Part shown: one piece after another, positions 35,111 through 44,274 of the stretch
Layout of the letters: every line of letters starts with the position of its first letter
Position numbering within the stretch: the stretch's first letter is position 1
Source of the DNA: Nitrospira sp.
Lineage (GTDB): Bacteria; Nitrospirota; Nitrospiria; Nitrospirales; Nitrospiraceae
Length of the DNA stretch: 64,000 nucleotides
Direction: 5' to 3'
Assembly: GCA_030653545.1 (NCBI GenBank)
Contig: JAURZE010000026.1
Span: 310,001-374,000, forward strand
Position numbers and translations under genes: made by a program
The notes under the pieces: model-generated
Database searches by the model: none
Told to the model about the DNA's origin: nothing
What the model saw: only the letters and a program-made list of their open reading frames with translations

Positions 35111-37081
35111 TCAACACAAGTCCTTCCACGTGAACGAGGGCTTCTCCGTGCAGGCCTCTTCGATATACACCAGATGCCAGAGCTGAAACATTACCGCAGC
35201 CCAGACGTGGACGGCGAAATCGGCCTGCCCCTCAAGATGTGGCCTCACATAGTGGTGATAGAACGCAGGTCGCAACAAGCCTTGCTTCTCCAGCCGTTCC
35301 GGCGCCAACAACCGCTCCGCCAATGGGCGAAGAGCCCCTCGCAACCACAATCCAATGGGCATCGTAAATCCGCCCTTTCGCGCCGTCAGCAATGCATGAG
35401 GGAGCAAATCACTGACGGCGCGCTTGAGCAGATACTTGGGATCGCCGCTCTTGGTCCGGATCGATGGAGGAATTCGAAACACCAGTTCGACAAGGCGGTG
35501 ATCGAGGAACGGGGTTCTCGCTTCAATACTATGCGCCATGGAAAACCGGTCCGTCATGAAGAGAAACTCCTCAGCGAGTTGCGTTTGAAAATCCACCACG
35601 GCAAGGCCGGTCCGAAGATCTCGCGTGCGCGAGGCATCGTAAATCTGCTGCAAGTACTCAGCGGTACTCTGACAGCCCGGGCCGTCCTGGTCGCACCGCA
35701 CAAACTGCTCCGTCTGTCCATCAGACACACAGTCCATATTTGCACGGCAATACGATCCAAACGGTGTCTCCAACAGACCGGACAGTTTGGAGAAAAGCCT
35801 GCCCCGCCCGATGACGGGCCAGGACGCAGGAAGGCGAGGACTGACGGCCCCCAGCGGACTCGCGCACAGCGCAAGCGCCCCGGCGCCGCTCCTGGAACGC
35901 TGACGAAGGGTCACTGCGGCATGCAGGACCGGATCATCCTCAAAACGCCTGAACTTTTCATCATTTCCAAACAGCTCGTCGCCCCCCATCCCGTTGAGCC
36001 CGACCTTCACATCCTTGCTCATCTCACGATAGACGTACCAGGCAGGAAGTCCTCCCCCGTAGGGCTCATCCAAATGCCACACCATCTCGACGAGATCATT
36101 GAGAAGGTCTGTTGGATTCAAAATAAGTTCGTGATGCAGAGTGCCCCAGCGATCAGCCACCTCCCGCGCCAAATGCAATTCGTTCCAGGCCTGCTCTTCC
36201 TTGCCTGCAAAGCCAAGCGAATAAGTGCGCACTTGCGGAAACCCCTGCTCAGCCAGCAAGCCGATGATGGCGGATGAATCAATTCCACCGGACAACGAAC
36301 AAGCGATTGGGACATCGCTCAACGTCCAGCGGCTCACGGCGGCGCGAAGTTCAGCACGCAAACGTTCCGACCACTCCTGGATATCGTGGTCTTCAAAGCG
36401 AGTGCCGTCGATCTGCCAGTATTGACTGAGGGTGAATCGATGGTGCTTCAGATCGTATACAAAGAAATGGCCGGGCGGGACCCGGAAGACGTTGTCGATG
36501 ATGGCCTCCGGCCCAGGCACATACAGCACCTGCATGAAATGCGAGAGGGCCTGGAGATTGACCGTTCTTGAACGCGCCAGCGGCGAGACCAAGAGGCTCT
36601 TGAGCTCGGAAGCGAAAACAAACGAACCCTTCTCGATGGAATAGTAGAGCGGCTTGATGCCCATTCGATCGCGGGCGCCGAACAGCCGGTTGCGGCGTTG
36701 ATCGTGAATCACAAACGCGAACATGCCGTTCAGATCGTCGACCATGCGCTCGCCCCGCTCCTCGTAGAGATGGAGCAGCACTTCCGTATCGGAATGGGCC
36801 GTGACGAAGGTATGGCCGCGGGACTCGAGATCCGCTCTTAGCTCAGGCGCATTGTAGATCTCTCCATTGAAGACGATCCAAACAGACCCGTCCTGACTGC
36901 TCATGGGCTGATGGCCGCCCGCGAGATCCAGGATACTGAGCCGGCGCATGGCAAGAGACACGTCCCCCGCAGGGCTGGAATAGATCCCTTGATCGTCCGG
37001 CCCCCGATGAACGATCATGCCGTTCATCTCCTGAAGCCATACCGCCTGGTGCGAACCCGCGACACCGACAATCCCACACAT
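35111..37081 (-). CDS. Asparagine synthase-like amidotransferase, second copy
   Basis: 656 residues. MCGIVGVAGS with Cys2 and VHRGPDDQG define the glutaminase half; FNGEIYNAPELR follows. The synthetase half has SGGIDSSAIIGLLAEQG (PP-loop) and GMGGDELFGNDEKF. It differs from the copy at 3258-5174 in every loop and has about 60 extra residues before HSIEARTPFLDHRLVELV, so the two are not a recent duplication. In polysaccharide loci the product is likely a sugar amide. It sits between a GT2 upstream (126 nt) and the WcaC-like GT4. Confidence 0.89.
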   Translation of the reverse strand: MCGIVGVAGSHQAVWLQEMNGMIVHRGPDDQGIYSSPAGDVSLAMRRLSILDLAGGHQPMSSQDGSVWIVFNGEIYNAPELRADLESRGHTFVTAHSDTEVLLHLYEERGERMVDDLNGMFAFVIHDQRRNRLFGARDRMGIKPLYYSIEKGSFVFASELKSLLVSPLARSRTVNLQALSHFMQVLYVPGPEAIIDNVFRVPPGHFFVYDLKHHRFTLSQYWQIDGTRFEDHDIQEWSERLRAELRAAVSRWTLSDVPIACSLSGGIDSSAIIGLLAEQGFPQVRTYSLGFAGKEEQAWNELHLAREVADRWGTLHHELILNPTDLLNDLVEMVWHLDEPYGGGLPAWYVYREMSKDVKVGLNGMGGDELFGNDEKFRRFEDDPVLHAAVTLRQRSRSGAGALALCASPLGAVSPRLPASWPVIGRGRLFSKLSGLLETPFGSYCRANMDCVSDGQTEQFVRCDQDGPGCQSTAEYLQQIYDASRTRDLRTGLAVVDFQTQLAEEFLFMTDRFSMAHSIEARTPFLDHRLVELVFRIPPSIRTKSGDPKYLLKRAVSDLLPHALLTARKGGFTMPIGLWLRGALRPLAERLLAPERLEKQGLLRPAFYHHYVRPHLEGQADFAVHVWAAVMFQLWHLVYIEEACTEKPSFTWKDLC

Positions 37082-37207
37082 ACGAACACCGCCTCCTTCA
37101 CGCGCTTACTGCGCTTACACCAAACCGGCCTGAGTCATTCCGGGCAAAACGATCCCAACAGAGAGGGCTCAATCAGGCAAAACATCCGGGCAACGAGAGC
37201 AAGGGCA

Positions 37208-38227
37208 TCATCGCGCATCGTGCTTGATTGAACGATAGAGACGATGGGCCCAAGGAAACAGCTTCTTGCCCCGATCAAAGGCCGCCGCTTTTGCCGCTTC
37301 GGCTAGCGTCGACCCGACGGCTGCGTAATACTCAGGAATGAAGGGCATGGCAAAGGCTGAACGGACCCACTCGAATGGGGATAGGCGCTCCCGATACATC
37401 CCGTTCCAGCGGTGGAAACAGGTTTTCCAGAGCATTTTGACAATTTGTTGTTTTACCGCGTGATATTGATCGAGGTGGCTATGGGCGTACCGCCGGATGA
37501 CAGGATCCGAGTCAAGGAACGTAAAGAATTGTGTGTACCCATAGACAAGGGATCGGTAGTCGCACGAAAACCCCATGCTTTCCTCATACGTACGCTTTCG
37601 ATGGGTACACTGCGTACTGAAAGCCACGTTTCGGCCCAGGCACAATTTCAACAAAAGTGCGTCATCCACCCCATTGCCGCCAGAGAGAGCTATCCGCGGA
37701 TAACCTCCACAAGCCTTAGCCTCTTCGGTCCGAAATAGGATCGTCGCAAAGCATTCAAATAGATACGAACCTTGGCACCACGCTTTGACAAACTCCTCGC
37801 CGGACAGGATCTCGGGAACCACATCCAACGATTTGCGTAAGACCCGCCCGCCAGGATCGACCGCCTCCTGCTTGGAGATGGCGACAGCCGCGGAGGGATG
37901 CCGCTCAAGGAGCGCGACAAGGTCGGATACGAAATTAGGACTCATCTCGTCATCGTCTTGAAACAGGATGAAATACTTACCTGTGGCCTCCTGAACAATC
38001 TGATTGAAATGCTCACTGACGATAACCGTTTCCGGATTCTGGCGGAACCGGTACGGTCGAGAATAATGTCGGGAGACCAGGTCGGCCACCTTGCTCCCGT
38101 TCATGCCATTGTCTGACACGATGCACTCAATCTCCGGGTAGTCCTGCGCAAGCACGACGCGGAGAGCCTGAGGGATAAACTCCAGCCGCTTGTAGATCGG
38201 TATGCCTATGGTTACCCGCGGAAACAT
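37208..38227 (-). CDS. Glycosyltransferase family 2
   Basis: 339 residues when started at ATG 38227, directly before FPRVTIGIPIYKRLEF, the first strand of a GT-A GT2. The upstream GTG would add 23 residues without similarity to the family. CIVSDNGMNGS and ILFQDDDEMSPNF are the two Asp motifs (second is the DxD metal site). The rest resembles rhamnosyl/galactosyl transferases of EPS loci. The C-terminus has basic and aromatic residues but no transmembrane helix. A 233 bp spacer separates it from the hotdog-SDR gene, and 126 bp from the second amidotransferase. Confidence 0.85.
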   Translation of the reverse strand: MFPRVTIGIPIYKRLEFIPQALRVVLAQDYPEIECIVSDNGMNGSKVADLVSRHYSRPYRFRQNPETVIVSEHFNQIVQEATGKYFILFQDDDEMSPNFVSDLVALLERHPSAAVAISKQEAVDPGGRVLRKSLDVVPEILSGEEFVKAWCQGSYLFECFATILFRTEEAKACGGYPRIALSGGNGVDDALLLKLCLGRNVAFSTQCTHRKRTYEESMGFSCDYRSLVYGYTQFFTFLDSDPVIRRYAHSHLDQYHAVKQQIVKMLWKTCFHRWNGMYRERLSPFEWVRSAFAMPFIPEYYAAVGSTLAEAAKAAAFDRGKKLFPWAHRLYRSIKHDAR

Positions 38228-38460
38228 GCCACCACCCCCATTTCGTTCTCGGCAGCCAATCCTCTGGTCGCATATCTGCAAAGCCTCATCGCGCACCTGT
38301 TGCTCCGCGAGAACATCACTGATTCAATCCTCCAATTAGCATCTATTCCAAGGTCGCCAAGAAAGAGCTTTTCTCCTTGTCGTTTTGATGGAACTCATGC
38401 CTGGCCTCCTCTCGCGGGAAGGGAGTATATGAAAACATCCAATGGATACCCTGGTCTCAC

Positions 38461-40002
38461 TTAGAAGCTTTCCAACACCACAACCGATTGTGAAGGCTCG
38501 GGATTACAGAGCTGTGTGACAATGGCGGCAGCTACTTGCTCTACCCCCATTGCTCCCTGGCGGCCCAATGTCGTGTTTGTCTGATCCGTTAGCAGCTTCG
38601 GCGGTCTCACGACCAGTGTATGTATCCTCTTATCATTAGCAGCAGCCCAACGGGCTAGTCCTTCGACAGCGGATTTAGCCGTAACGTAATGCGGCCACTC
38701 CGCCGGGAGGTCCCTCACGAATGCCGAAGAAACAACGACATTCCAACCAGACCGCTCTGACAGACAGCTTAGGAACATGGACATTGGCCCGCTCACTAGC
38801 GCGACACTCTTCTCGAGAAAATCATGGTATTGATCCAGCTTTTCAGGGGTAAACGGCATAGGATGGATCGGCGGTGACGCATTGCAAATAAGGAAATCAA
38901 GTCCCTGGTACTGCTTACAAATACGATCACGCAATTCCCGGCACCAATGAAGGTCTGCAGCATCACCCTGCACCAATTCGAGAAGACCACTTCTGCCGCC
39001 AAGGCGTGTCCGAATCTGTTCGGCCTCCGCCTCGCATCGATGATAGCTCACAATAACCGAACAACCTTGCAGGGCAAGAGCCTGACTGATTGCCGCACCG
39101 AGGCCACGACTTCCACCTACGACTAACGCCACCTTTCCGTGAAGCTGATGAGAACTCGGCATAAGAGACGAGAGTTTCTCCACAGATGACTGCGGGGAAT
39201 CTCGACGGGCGAAGGCCCACATGTGCGCCGTCCCATAGGCCTGGGATCCGACTGACAGATCTCCTGCAGTGTGGAGCAACTCCAGCCTTTCGTCGAACTC
39301 TTTAATCTTCACATCATAGCGTAGCGGCCCCTCATCCGGTTGGCCATGATCGTTCCGAAATTCAAGTACCAGCCGCCAATAGATTGCCCGCTTTCCAGGA
39401 AGTTCCATGCCCACCATAAAACTGGTCCACATCATAGCGGCAATCTGGATGCCCTGAGCGCCCTTCGCAGAAAGCCCCCATCGCTCAACAACCTTGTCGA
39501 AGTCTTCTGTCGATACACCATAGACTCCGGCGATGCGACGCCCGACCTCAAAATCCGCTTCCTGTCGGTCAACCGCTTCTCCTATCGAATGCGAATACTC
39601 TGATCCAACCGCCCCCGCCGAGCGCCCATCGCCGGCTTGGAATGTAAATCTCGCCTTCATCATCAATCGATCAGCGTCATATATTTTCACTGAGGATTGG
39701 AGAGATGCCGTCTCGTCGATTTGAACGGCATAATCTACTCCGACAACCAGAGGATTTCGAAACTCCAGCGATACCTCCCTTAGTATCAGGTCGTTCCTAT
39801 CAGGAAGACGCGAAAGGGCTGCCAGCGCTCCGAGGATTCCGAAAACGACAGGCTCGCCATAGGGCGTGGCACGTGCGTAGACTTCGGATACATGCAGGGG
39901 GTTCTTATCGTGGCTGGCCGCACTAAACGAGGCGATGTCTTCCATCGTAAAACGAATGCTTGCCGCGCGCATCATTATCCACCAAGTCTTTCGCCACAGC
40001 AT
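38461..40002 (-). CDS. Double-hotdog (MaoC-like) dehydratase fused to SDR ketoreductase
   Basis: 513 residues with a rare order. Residues about 17-110 hold the MaoC hydratase-2 motif ASHDKNPLHVSEVYA with its catalytic Asp and His. Residues about 150-270 look like a second, degenerate hotdog unit. Residues about 285-513 form an SDR with the NAD(P) loop VVGGSRGLGAA, the catalytic Ser in VVVSSAFV and HYVTAKSAVEG as YxxxK. The pair could reduce a 3-keto group and add or remove water on an acyl-ACP. The ACP gene is 14 nt upstream. The start may also be ATG 39975 or 39972. In the peroxisomal multifunctional enzyme the two activities are in reverse order. Confidence 0.82.
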   Translation of the reverse strand: MLWRKTWWIMMRAASIRFTMEDIASFSAASHDKNPLHVSEVYARATPYGEPVVFGILGALAALSRLPDRNDLILREVSLEFRNPLVVGVDYAVQIDETASLQSSVKIYDADRLMMKARFTFQAGDGRSAGAVGSEYSHSIGEAVDRQEADFEVGRRIAGVYGVSTEDFDKVVERWGLSAKGAQGIQIAAMMWTSFMVGMELPGKRAIYWRLVLEFRNDHGQPDEGPLRYDVKIKEFDERLELLHTAGDLSVGSQAYGTAHMWAFARRDSPQSSVEKLSSLMPSSHQLHGKVALVVGGSRGLGAAISQALALQGCSVIVSYHRCEAEAEQIRTRLGGRSGLLELVQGDAADLHWCRELRDRICKQYQGLDFLICNASPPIHPMPFTPEKLDQYHDFLEKSVALVSGPMSMFLSCLSERSGWNVVVSSAFVRDLPAEWPHYVTAKSAVEGLARWAAANDKRIHTLVVRPPKLLTDQTNTTLGRQGAMGVEQVAAAIVTQLCNPEPSQSVVVLESF

Positions 40003-40015
40003 CCATCTGGCAACA

Positions 40016-40252
40016 TTACCGCCCCCTGCTATTGCAGAGAAAGGACTTCAACTCACCGATATTCTTCATCTCCGCCAGTTCATTTCCCTTAAACCGTACC
40101 CCAAAAGCCTGCTCGATGCTGAACATCAGATTAATATGCGCCAGCGAATCCCATTTCGGAATGTCGCTCGCGGTCGTCTCATCGGTCAGCACCAGCTTCT
40201 CGTCGTCGAAGACTTCGCGAAACAGTCCTTCGAGCCGCTCATGCACCTCCAT
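40016..40252 (-). CDS. Acyl carrier protein
   Basis: 78 residues starting at ATG 40252, which has GGGAGG 6 nt upstream; a start further upstream would have no such site. The carrier motif PKWDSLAHINLMFSIEQAF contains Asp-Ser-Leu, with the Ser as phosphopantetheine attachment site near residue 36. Acidic helices II and III follow. It overlaps the end of the FkbH-like gene by 14 bp, as expected for a dedicated partner. It presumably carries the three-carbon or acyl unit made by FkbH and processed by the hotdog-SDR enzyme. Confidence 0.9.
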   Translation of the reverse strand: MEVHERLEGLFREVFDDEKLVLTDETTASDIPKWDSLAHINLMFSIEQAFGVRFKGNELAEMKNIGELKSFLCNSRGR

Positions 40253-42245
40253 CCGCCACCTCCCACGCATCCACGGTCTTGATGAACTTATTGACTATGG
40301 GCCCCTTGGCCGACAGATCGTAGCTCCACGTCGCTCGCCCATCGGCCCGGCTCACCAGATCGAATCCCAGCTTTGCATACGCATCTTCCGCCATCGCATT
40401 CTTCTCGCTGGGAACGTAGGTTCCCCGCAACGACGTGCAGCCCAGTTCTTCGGCCCGCCGGCACACATGCTCCATAATCGTCCCCTCGACTGTGCGACCG
40501 ATCACTCGGCAACTCATCAGCCAGGTATCAATGTCCAGAACCGTCCCCTCCTGCAGCGCAATGACCAGGGCCACCAGTCCATGGTCGGCGAAGCGATCCC
40601 GCAGCCGCAGGTACAGATGGACGCACTTTTGATCACTGACGAAACTCTCCAGCTGCGGCATCCCGTGGCGCTTCGTGGTGAGATTAAACTGATTCGTCTT
40701 GCCAATCAGCTGGGCAACTCTGGGCAAATGCAACGCATCGAAGGGGGCCACGATCGCCTGCATATGAAGGCTTTGATAGAACTCCTCGATGGATCCCGCC
40801 GTCGCTTCAAGCTCCCGGATTTGCGCGCGGGCCCGGTACTGTTCGGCTCGCGCGGCATCTTCCTGCGTATACGAACCGGTTTCAAACGACAGACACTCTG
40901 ACAGCGCCCTGACATAGTAAGAGGCGTCGTCTGGAAGCGGAACCACCTCGACCTCAGGGACAAACTGCCTCATCGCTTCACGTTCAACCGGGTTATCATC
41001 CACGAATACCAGCGCATCCAACCCTATCCCAAGTTCTTGTGCGATCCTGCGGATATTTTGCGGCTTTGGTTCCCAATTGGCAACAAAGACCGCGATATCG
41101 TCACGTTTCAAGCGCATCTCCGGATGCTGCTCGAACGGCTGCAACGCATCGGCGTGATTGTTTTTTGAGCAGACCGCCAAGATCACACCCTTGTGCTTCA
41201 ACTTGAGAATGTACTCCTGAAATGCGACAAACGCCTCTCCGTCTACCCCGTTTCCCAATTTGATGCCGGCCAGCCCTTCTTCGGCGATCACGCCTCCCCA
41301 GAGAGTATTGTCGAGATCCAGGACAAGACATTTCCGGCTCAATCCCAGATCAGCGCCGATGACCGCCGCCGTATGGCGGGCGAGCACAGGGACCGCTTGC
41401 AGCGCGACGGCTTGTTTCGCCAGATGCCAGAAGCGGGGATCGAACCACCGCGCTTTCCCCACGAACGACGAAAGTCGCTCGCAGTCAACGATCGACACCG
41501 CATTGCCCGCTTCTTCGCCAATCCTGGCATTGACGGCCTGCGCCATCATATAGCGGGACCCCGGAAGGCGCGCCGCAAGATGGCCCGCCGGCACTTCGCA
41601 CGGCAGCGCAAAATTGTGCTGAACGACCCTCGCCCGGGAACGTTCCTTAACGGTTCGCCAGAGCGAGGTCCAGCGCGCAACTTCCGCACGAATCGATTCC
41701 TGCGGCGCGGCGCTGTACTCCGGAAGCCGCAGATCTCCCTCATGCACAGCCAGCACAACGAAGTCCGGATCGAACGCATAGAGGCGACTGTTCGGATCGA
41801 TGATCTCCTGCTCATACTGCCCATACTCGCTTTCCACGACCTCGAGACGCATACCCCGCCGACCGGCCGCCAGCATCAGCAGCTGGCCCAGTTGAGCGGT
41901 CGTATAACTTCCGAGGAGCGCCACCTTGGCGGAGCGGAGCTTCGGCCCGGAGATGTCCGCATAGCGCTGCACCAGCCTGCCGGCCGCCTGCCACGATGTG
42001 AAATCGTCTTCGGCGTCGACCACCGTCAGCGCCCAGCGGCAGGCCTCGGGGATATTGCCCAGCTCCTCGTAACTCCGCGCGAGTTTCAAGCAGAGCCCCG
42101 CCTGAGGCGGATCGGAGAGCGCTTCGAGATAGAGAGGAATGGCATCCCCGGCCCTGCCGGACTTCCGCAATTCATCGGCGCGGGCCATAAGCGCGGTCGC
42201 ATCGCGTATTCGGTCGTGTGATTGGTCAGACATTCTATGCGCCAT
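40239..42245 (-). CDS. FkbH-like HAD protein (ACP-glyceryl or related loading enzyme)
   Basis: 668 residues. Residues 1-100 look TPR-like (ADELRKSGRAGDAIPLYLEAL). Residues about 110-290 resemble the SGNH-like N-terminal part of FkbH proteins. The HAD core starts with CLVLDLDNTLWGGVIAEEG (DxDxT) near residue 305 and has LVFVDDNPVEREAM. A GNAT-like C-terminus contains LRGTYVPSEKNAMAEDAYAKLGF. FkbH proteins take 1,3-bisphosphoglycerate, dephosphorylate it and load glyceryl onto an ACP. Here the ACP gene overlaps directly downstream. The N-terminal start is uncertain; ATG 42233 is an alternative. Confidence 0.88.
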   Translation of the reverse strand: MAHRMSDQSHDRIRDATALMARADELRKSGRAGDAIPLYLEALSDPPQAGLCLKLARSYEELGNIPEACRWALTVVDAEDDFTSWQAAGRLVQRYADISGPKLRSAKVALLGSYTTAQLGQLLMLAAGRRGMRLEVVESEYGQYEQEIIDPNSRLYAFDPDFVVLAVHEGDLRLPEYSAAPQESIRAEVARWTSLWRTVKERSRARVVQHNFALPCEVPAGHLAARLPGSRYMMAQAVNARIGEEAGNAVSIVDCERLSSFVGKARWFDPRFWHLAKQAVALQAVPVLARHTAAVIGADLGLSRKCLVLDLDNTLWGGVIAEEGLAGIKLGNGVDGEAFVAFQEYILKLKHKGVILAVCSKNNHADALQPFEQHPEMRLKRDDIAVFVANWEPKPQNIRRIAQELGIGLDALVFVDDNPVEREAMRQFVPEVEVVPLPDDASYYVRALSECLSFETGSYTQEDAARAEQYRARAQIRELEATAGSIEEFYQSLHMQAIVAPFDALHLPRVAQLIGKTNQFNLTTKRHGMPQLESFVSDQKCVHLYLRLRDRFADHGLVALVIALQEGTVLDIDTWLMSCRVIGRTVEGTIMEHVCRRAEELGCTSLRGTYVPSEKNAMAEDAYAKLGFDLVSRADGRATWSYDLSAKGPIVNKFIKTVDAWEVADGGA

Positions 42246-42305
42246 CTGCGCCGCAGACTTGCGGCCTCCTCACTGAGGGAGAGTACTACGATGATCCTCC
42301 CTGAC

Positions 42306-42845
42306 CTAGCATTTCTTCATCTGGATCATGCGGGGCGCCTCCACAAAAACCGTCGCGCCGGCCGGAACATTTGTCGTGATCACGGTATTGGGACCGATCT
42401 TGGCGCCATCCCCGATGGTGACCTTGCCAAGAATGACAGCCCCGGCGCCGATATCGACCCGGTGTCCGATCTTGGGCGCGTCGTTAAACCGTTCCCAGGT
42501 CACCGCACCGATCGTGACGTTTTGACGGATGATGCAGTCATCTCCGATGTGGCTATGGGGATGAAGCACAATTCCGCTTTGATGCGCAATCCGAAACCGG
42601 CGTCCGATGACCGTGCTGCGGGGAATCTCAATTCCGTAGTGATTTCTCACATACCGCCAGAGCACTCGATAGAGCAACAGCACGCTCGAGCGAAGCAGTC
42701 CCTCGCTTCGTTCCCATCCCCAAAATCCCAGCCGGTGCACAGCAATGGCTCGAAACCCTGGCTCAGTCCAGTCCTTGTGATTGGCGATCCAATCCTCATG
42801 GATCTGCCGGCACAAGTCTCTAATAAGATCGTATTGTTTCATCAT
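42306..42845 (-). CDS. Serine acetyltransferase-like hexapeptide protein
   Basis: 179 residues. The left-handed beta-helix repeat is seen as STVIGRRFRIAHQSGIVLHPHSHIGDDCIIRQNVTIG followed by IGHRVDIGAGAVILGKVTIG and IGPNTVITTNV. The active-site His lies in IAHQSG and the later CoA-contacting loop near DAPKIG. It lacks the long N-terminal helical domain of CysE and is close in size to the colanic-acid WcaB type. It is the first gene of the cassette that leads into fkbH (60 nt spacer). It probably acetylates a sugar or an acyl chain rather than serine. The gene is 121 nt downstream of the GT4 at 42967. Confidence 0.85.
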   Translation of the reverse strand: MMKQYDLIRDLCRQIHEDWIANHKDWTEPGFRAIAVHRLGFWGWERSEGLLRSSVLLLYRVLWRYVRNHYGIEIPRSTVIGRRFRIAHQSGIVLHPHSHIGDDCIIRQNVTIGAVTWERFNDAPKIGHRVDIGAGAVILGKVTIGDGAKIGPNTVITTNVPAGATVFVEAPRMIQMKKC

Positions 42846-42966
42846 GCCCCTGCTTACCTGCCAGAGCGCGATGCGCTGCTGGTTCTCACATACCTACACT
42901 CTGACGAAAAAGGACAAGCCGGCACCACACGGCGTTTCCGCAGGCCCCATCCCTGCGCTCGAGAAT

Positions 42967-44274
42967 CTACTTCACACTCCGAAGAGATTGCTTAGGGGTG
43001 GCTGGTGCTTGCACGAGTGGGGAGGCCCCGGCCTTGTCGGCGTGCAACCGGAAGATACTATCGATCACAGACCGATAGACCTCCGTCCACCGTTCGCGAG
43101 TATGGTGAGTACGAGCCGATTCCCAGGCGCCCCGGGCCATCGCCTGCAGCTTGCCGCCGGGAGAAGCAGCGATTCTTTGCACTGCCCGCTTGATCTCGCC
43201 CACCGAACAGCGCGGCAACACCACACCGAAATCATCTACATCGACTCCGCTCTCATAACTGATGATCGGAATGAGCCCTGCATGCATGCCTCCGATCACC
43301 GACCCGCTTCTGGCTTCCGATGCGGACGCGGAAAGGATTCCCACACAGCGCTCGGCCAACCCCATAAAGCGGTCGCTACTGAGATCCATCCATCCCTCGG
43401 TATGAATATTGGGGGTCTCATACAGTTCTTTGAAGTAGGCCCGCTCAAATTCCTTTTCCCCCTTGATAGGACCGCACACCGTCAGGTGACAGCCCGGCAT
43501 GCCGGCAAAGGCTTCCAGAATCAAGTCGAGCCCCTTGTGGACAAGCCCCCCGCTGTTGATCCACAGGAACTGATTGCGGCAGCCTTGCCAGTCCTTGTCG
43601 GCAGGCCACGGATACAGCACCGGAGCAGCGACCGGCACAGGAAAGATCTGTTTCCCCGCGTATCGAAACGTCTCCATGCTGAACCGGTTCCCGTTCATCG
43701 TCGCATAGTCTGCATGTTCGATCCCGAGATGCGGCACCTCATATCGCCAGGGCTTCAGCGTCACACCGCGGCGCTGCTGCAAGTCGAGCAGGCGGCTGGC
43801 TTCCGCCGCGTTCTGGAAGAGCGGATGCGCCGTGTCGATATGCAACACTTTGATGCAGTCGGGATTCAGGGCGGGAGCCAGCCGTTCAAGATTCCACCGG
43901 GTATCGACCATCATGGCGTAGTCACGCCTGGGCCAGAAGGTTTTGTTGTGAAAGTTGATGACGTCGACACCGTACCCGAGGTCTAAGAACGTCTGCGCCA
44001 TCTGCAGCGCCACCCAATAGTGATGGTGATCCCTCGGGATCGGCTGCCCCGGCGGCAGCAGGAAGGCCTTGACCACATGCGAGAGCAGCACATAGCCTTT
44101 CGGTGGCCCCTGCGGTTCGAGAGACACCACTGCACGATTGAGAATCTCCTGGCTCAAATTCTCCCGGGCCTGCAAAGCCGCAGCCTTGACCACACTCCCC
44201 AGAATATAAAGCCGGGACGATTTCACCGCAGAGATCAGGCGCGCTCTGTTAATTGGGTCTTGAAAGAAGATCAT
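42967..44274 (-). CDS. Divergent glycosyltransferase (GT4-like), module copy 2
   Basis: 435 residues from ATG 44274, which overlaps the upstream stop by ATGA and follows GAGGTGAG. The first half has YVLLSHVVKAFLL, VDVINFHNKTFWP and KVLHIDTAHPLFQNAAEASR; the second half FLWINSGGLVHKGLDLILEAFAGM, LTVCGPI and SYESGVDVDDFGV. It matches the protein at 45447-46664 along its whole length, so the two are paralogues. The late Glu motif is partly lost (SASEARSGSVIGGMHAGL), typical of GT4-like families of uncertain activity. Its partner in the module is the beta-propeller protein upstream. Confidence 0.78.
   Translation of the reverse strand: MIFFQDPINRARLISAVKSSRLYILGSVVKAAALQARENLSQEILNRAVVSLEPQGPPKGYVLLSHVVKAFLLPPGQPIPRDHHHYWVALQMAQTFLDLGYGVDVINFHNKTFWPRRDYAMMVDTRWNLERLAPALNPDCIKVLHIDTAHPLFQNAAEASRLLDLQQRRGVTLKPWRYEVPHLGIEHADYATMNGNRFSMETFRYAGKQIFPVPVAAPVLYPWPADKDWQGCRNQFLWINSGGLVHKGLDLILEAFAGMPGCHLTVCGPIKGEKEFERAYFKELYETPNIHTEGWMDLSSDRFMGLAERCVGILSASASEARSGSVIGGMHAGLIPIISYESGVDVDDFGVVLPRCSVGEIKRAVQRIAASPGGKLQAMARGAWESARTHHTRERWTEVYRSVIDSIFRLHADKAGASPLVQAPATPKQSLRSVK

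Noticed and set aside
35174-36277. 367-codon plus-strand frame
   Set aside because: Antisense shadow of the second asparagine-synthase-like gene, whose PP-loop is intact.
38336-38398. 20-codon frame after a perfect AGGAGG in the spacer before the GT2 gene
   Set aside because: The peptide is short, basic and without resemblance to a leader peptide; it may be the stub of a lost gene, but nothing supports function.
39960-42221. Long plus-strand frames antisense to the FkbH gene (for example 41193-42221)
   Set aside because: Arg- and Pro-rich products without motifs; the minus-strand frame has complete HAD motifs.
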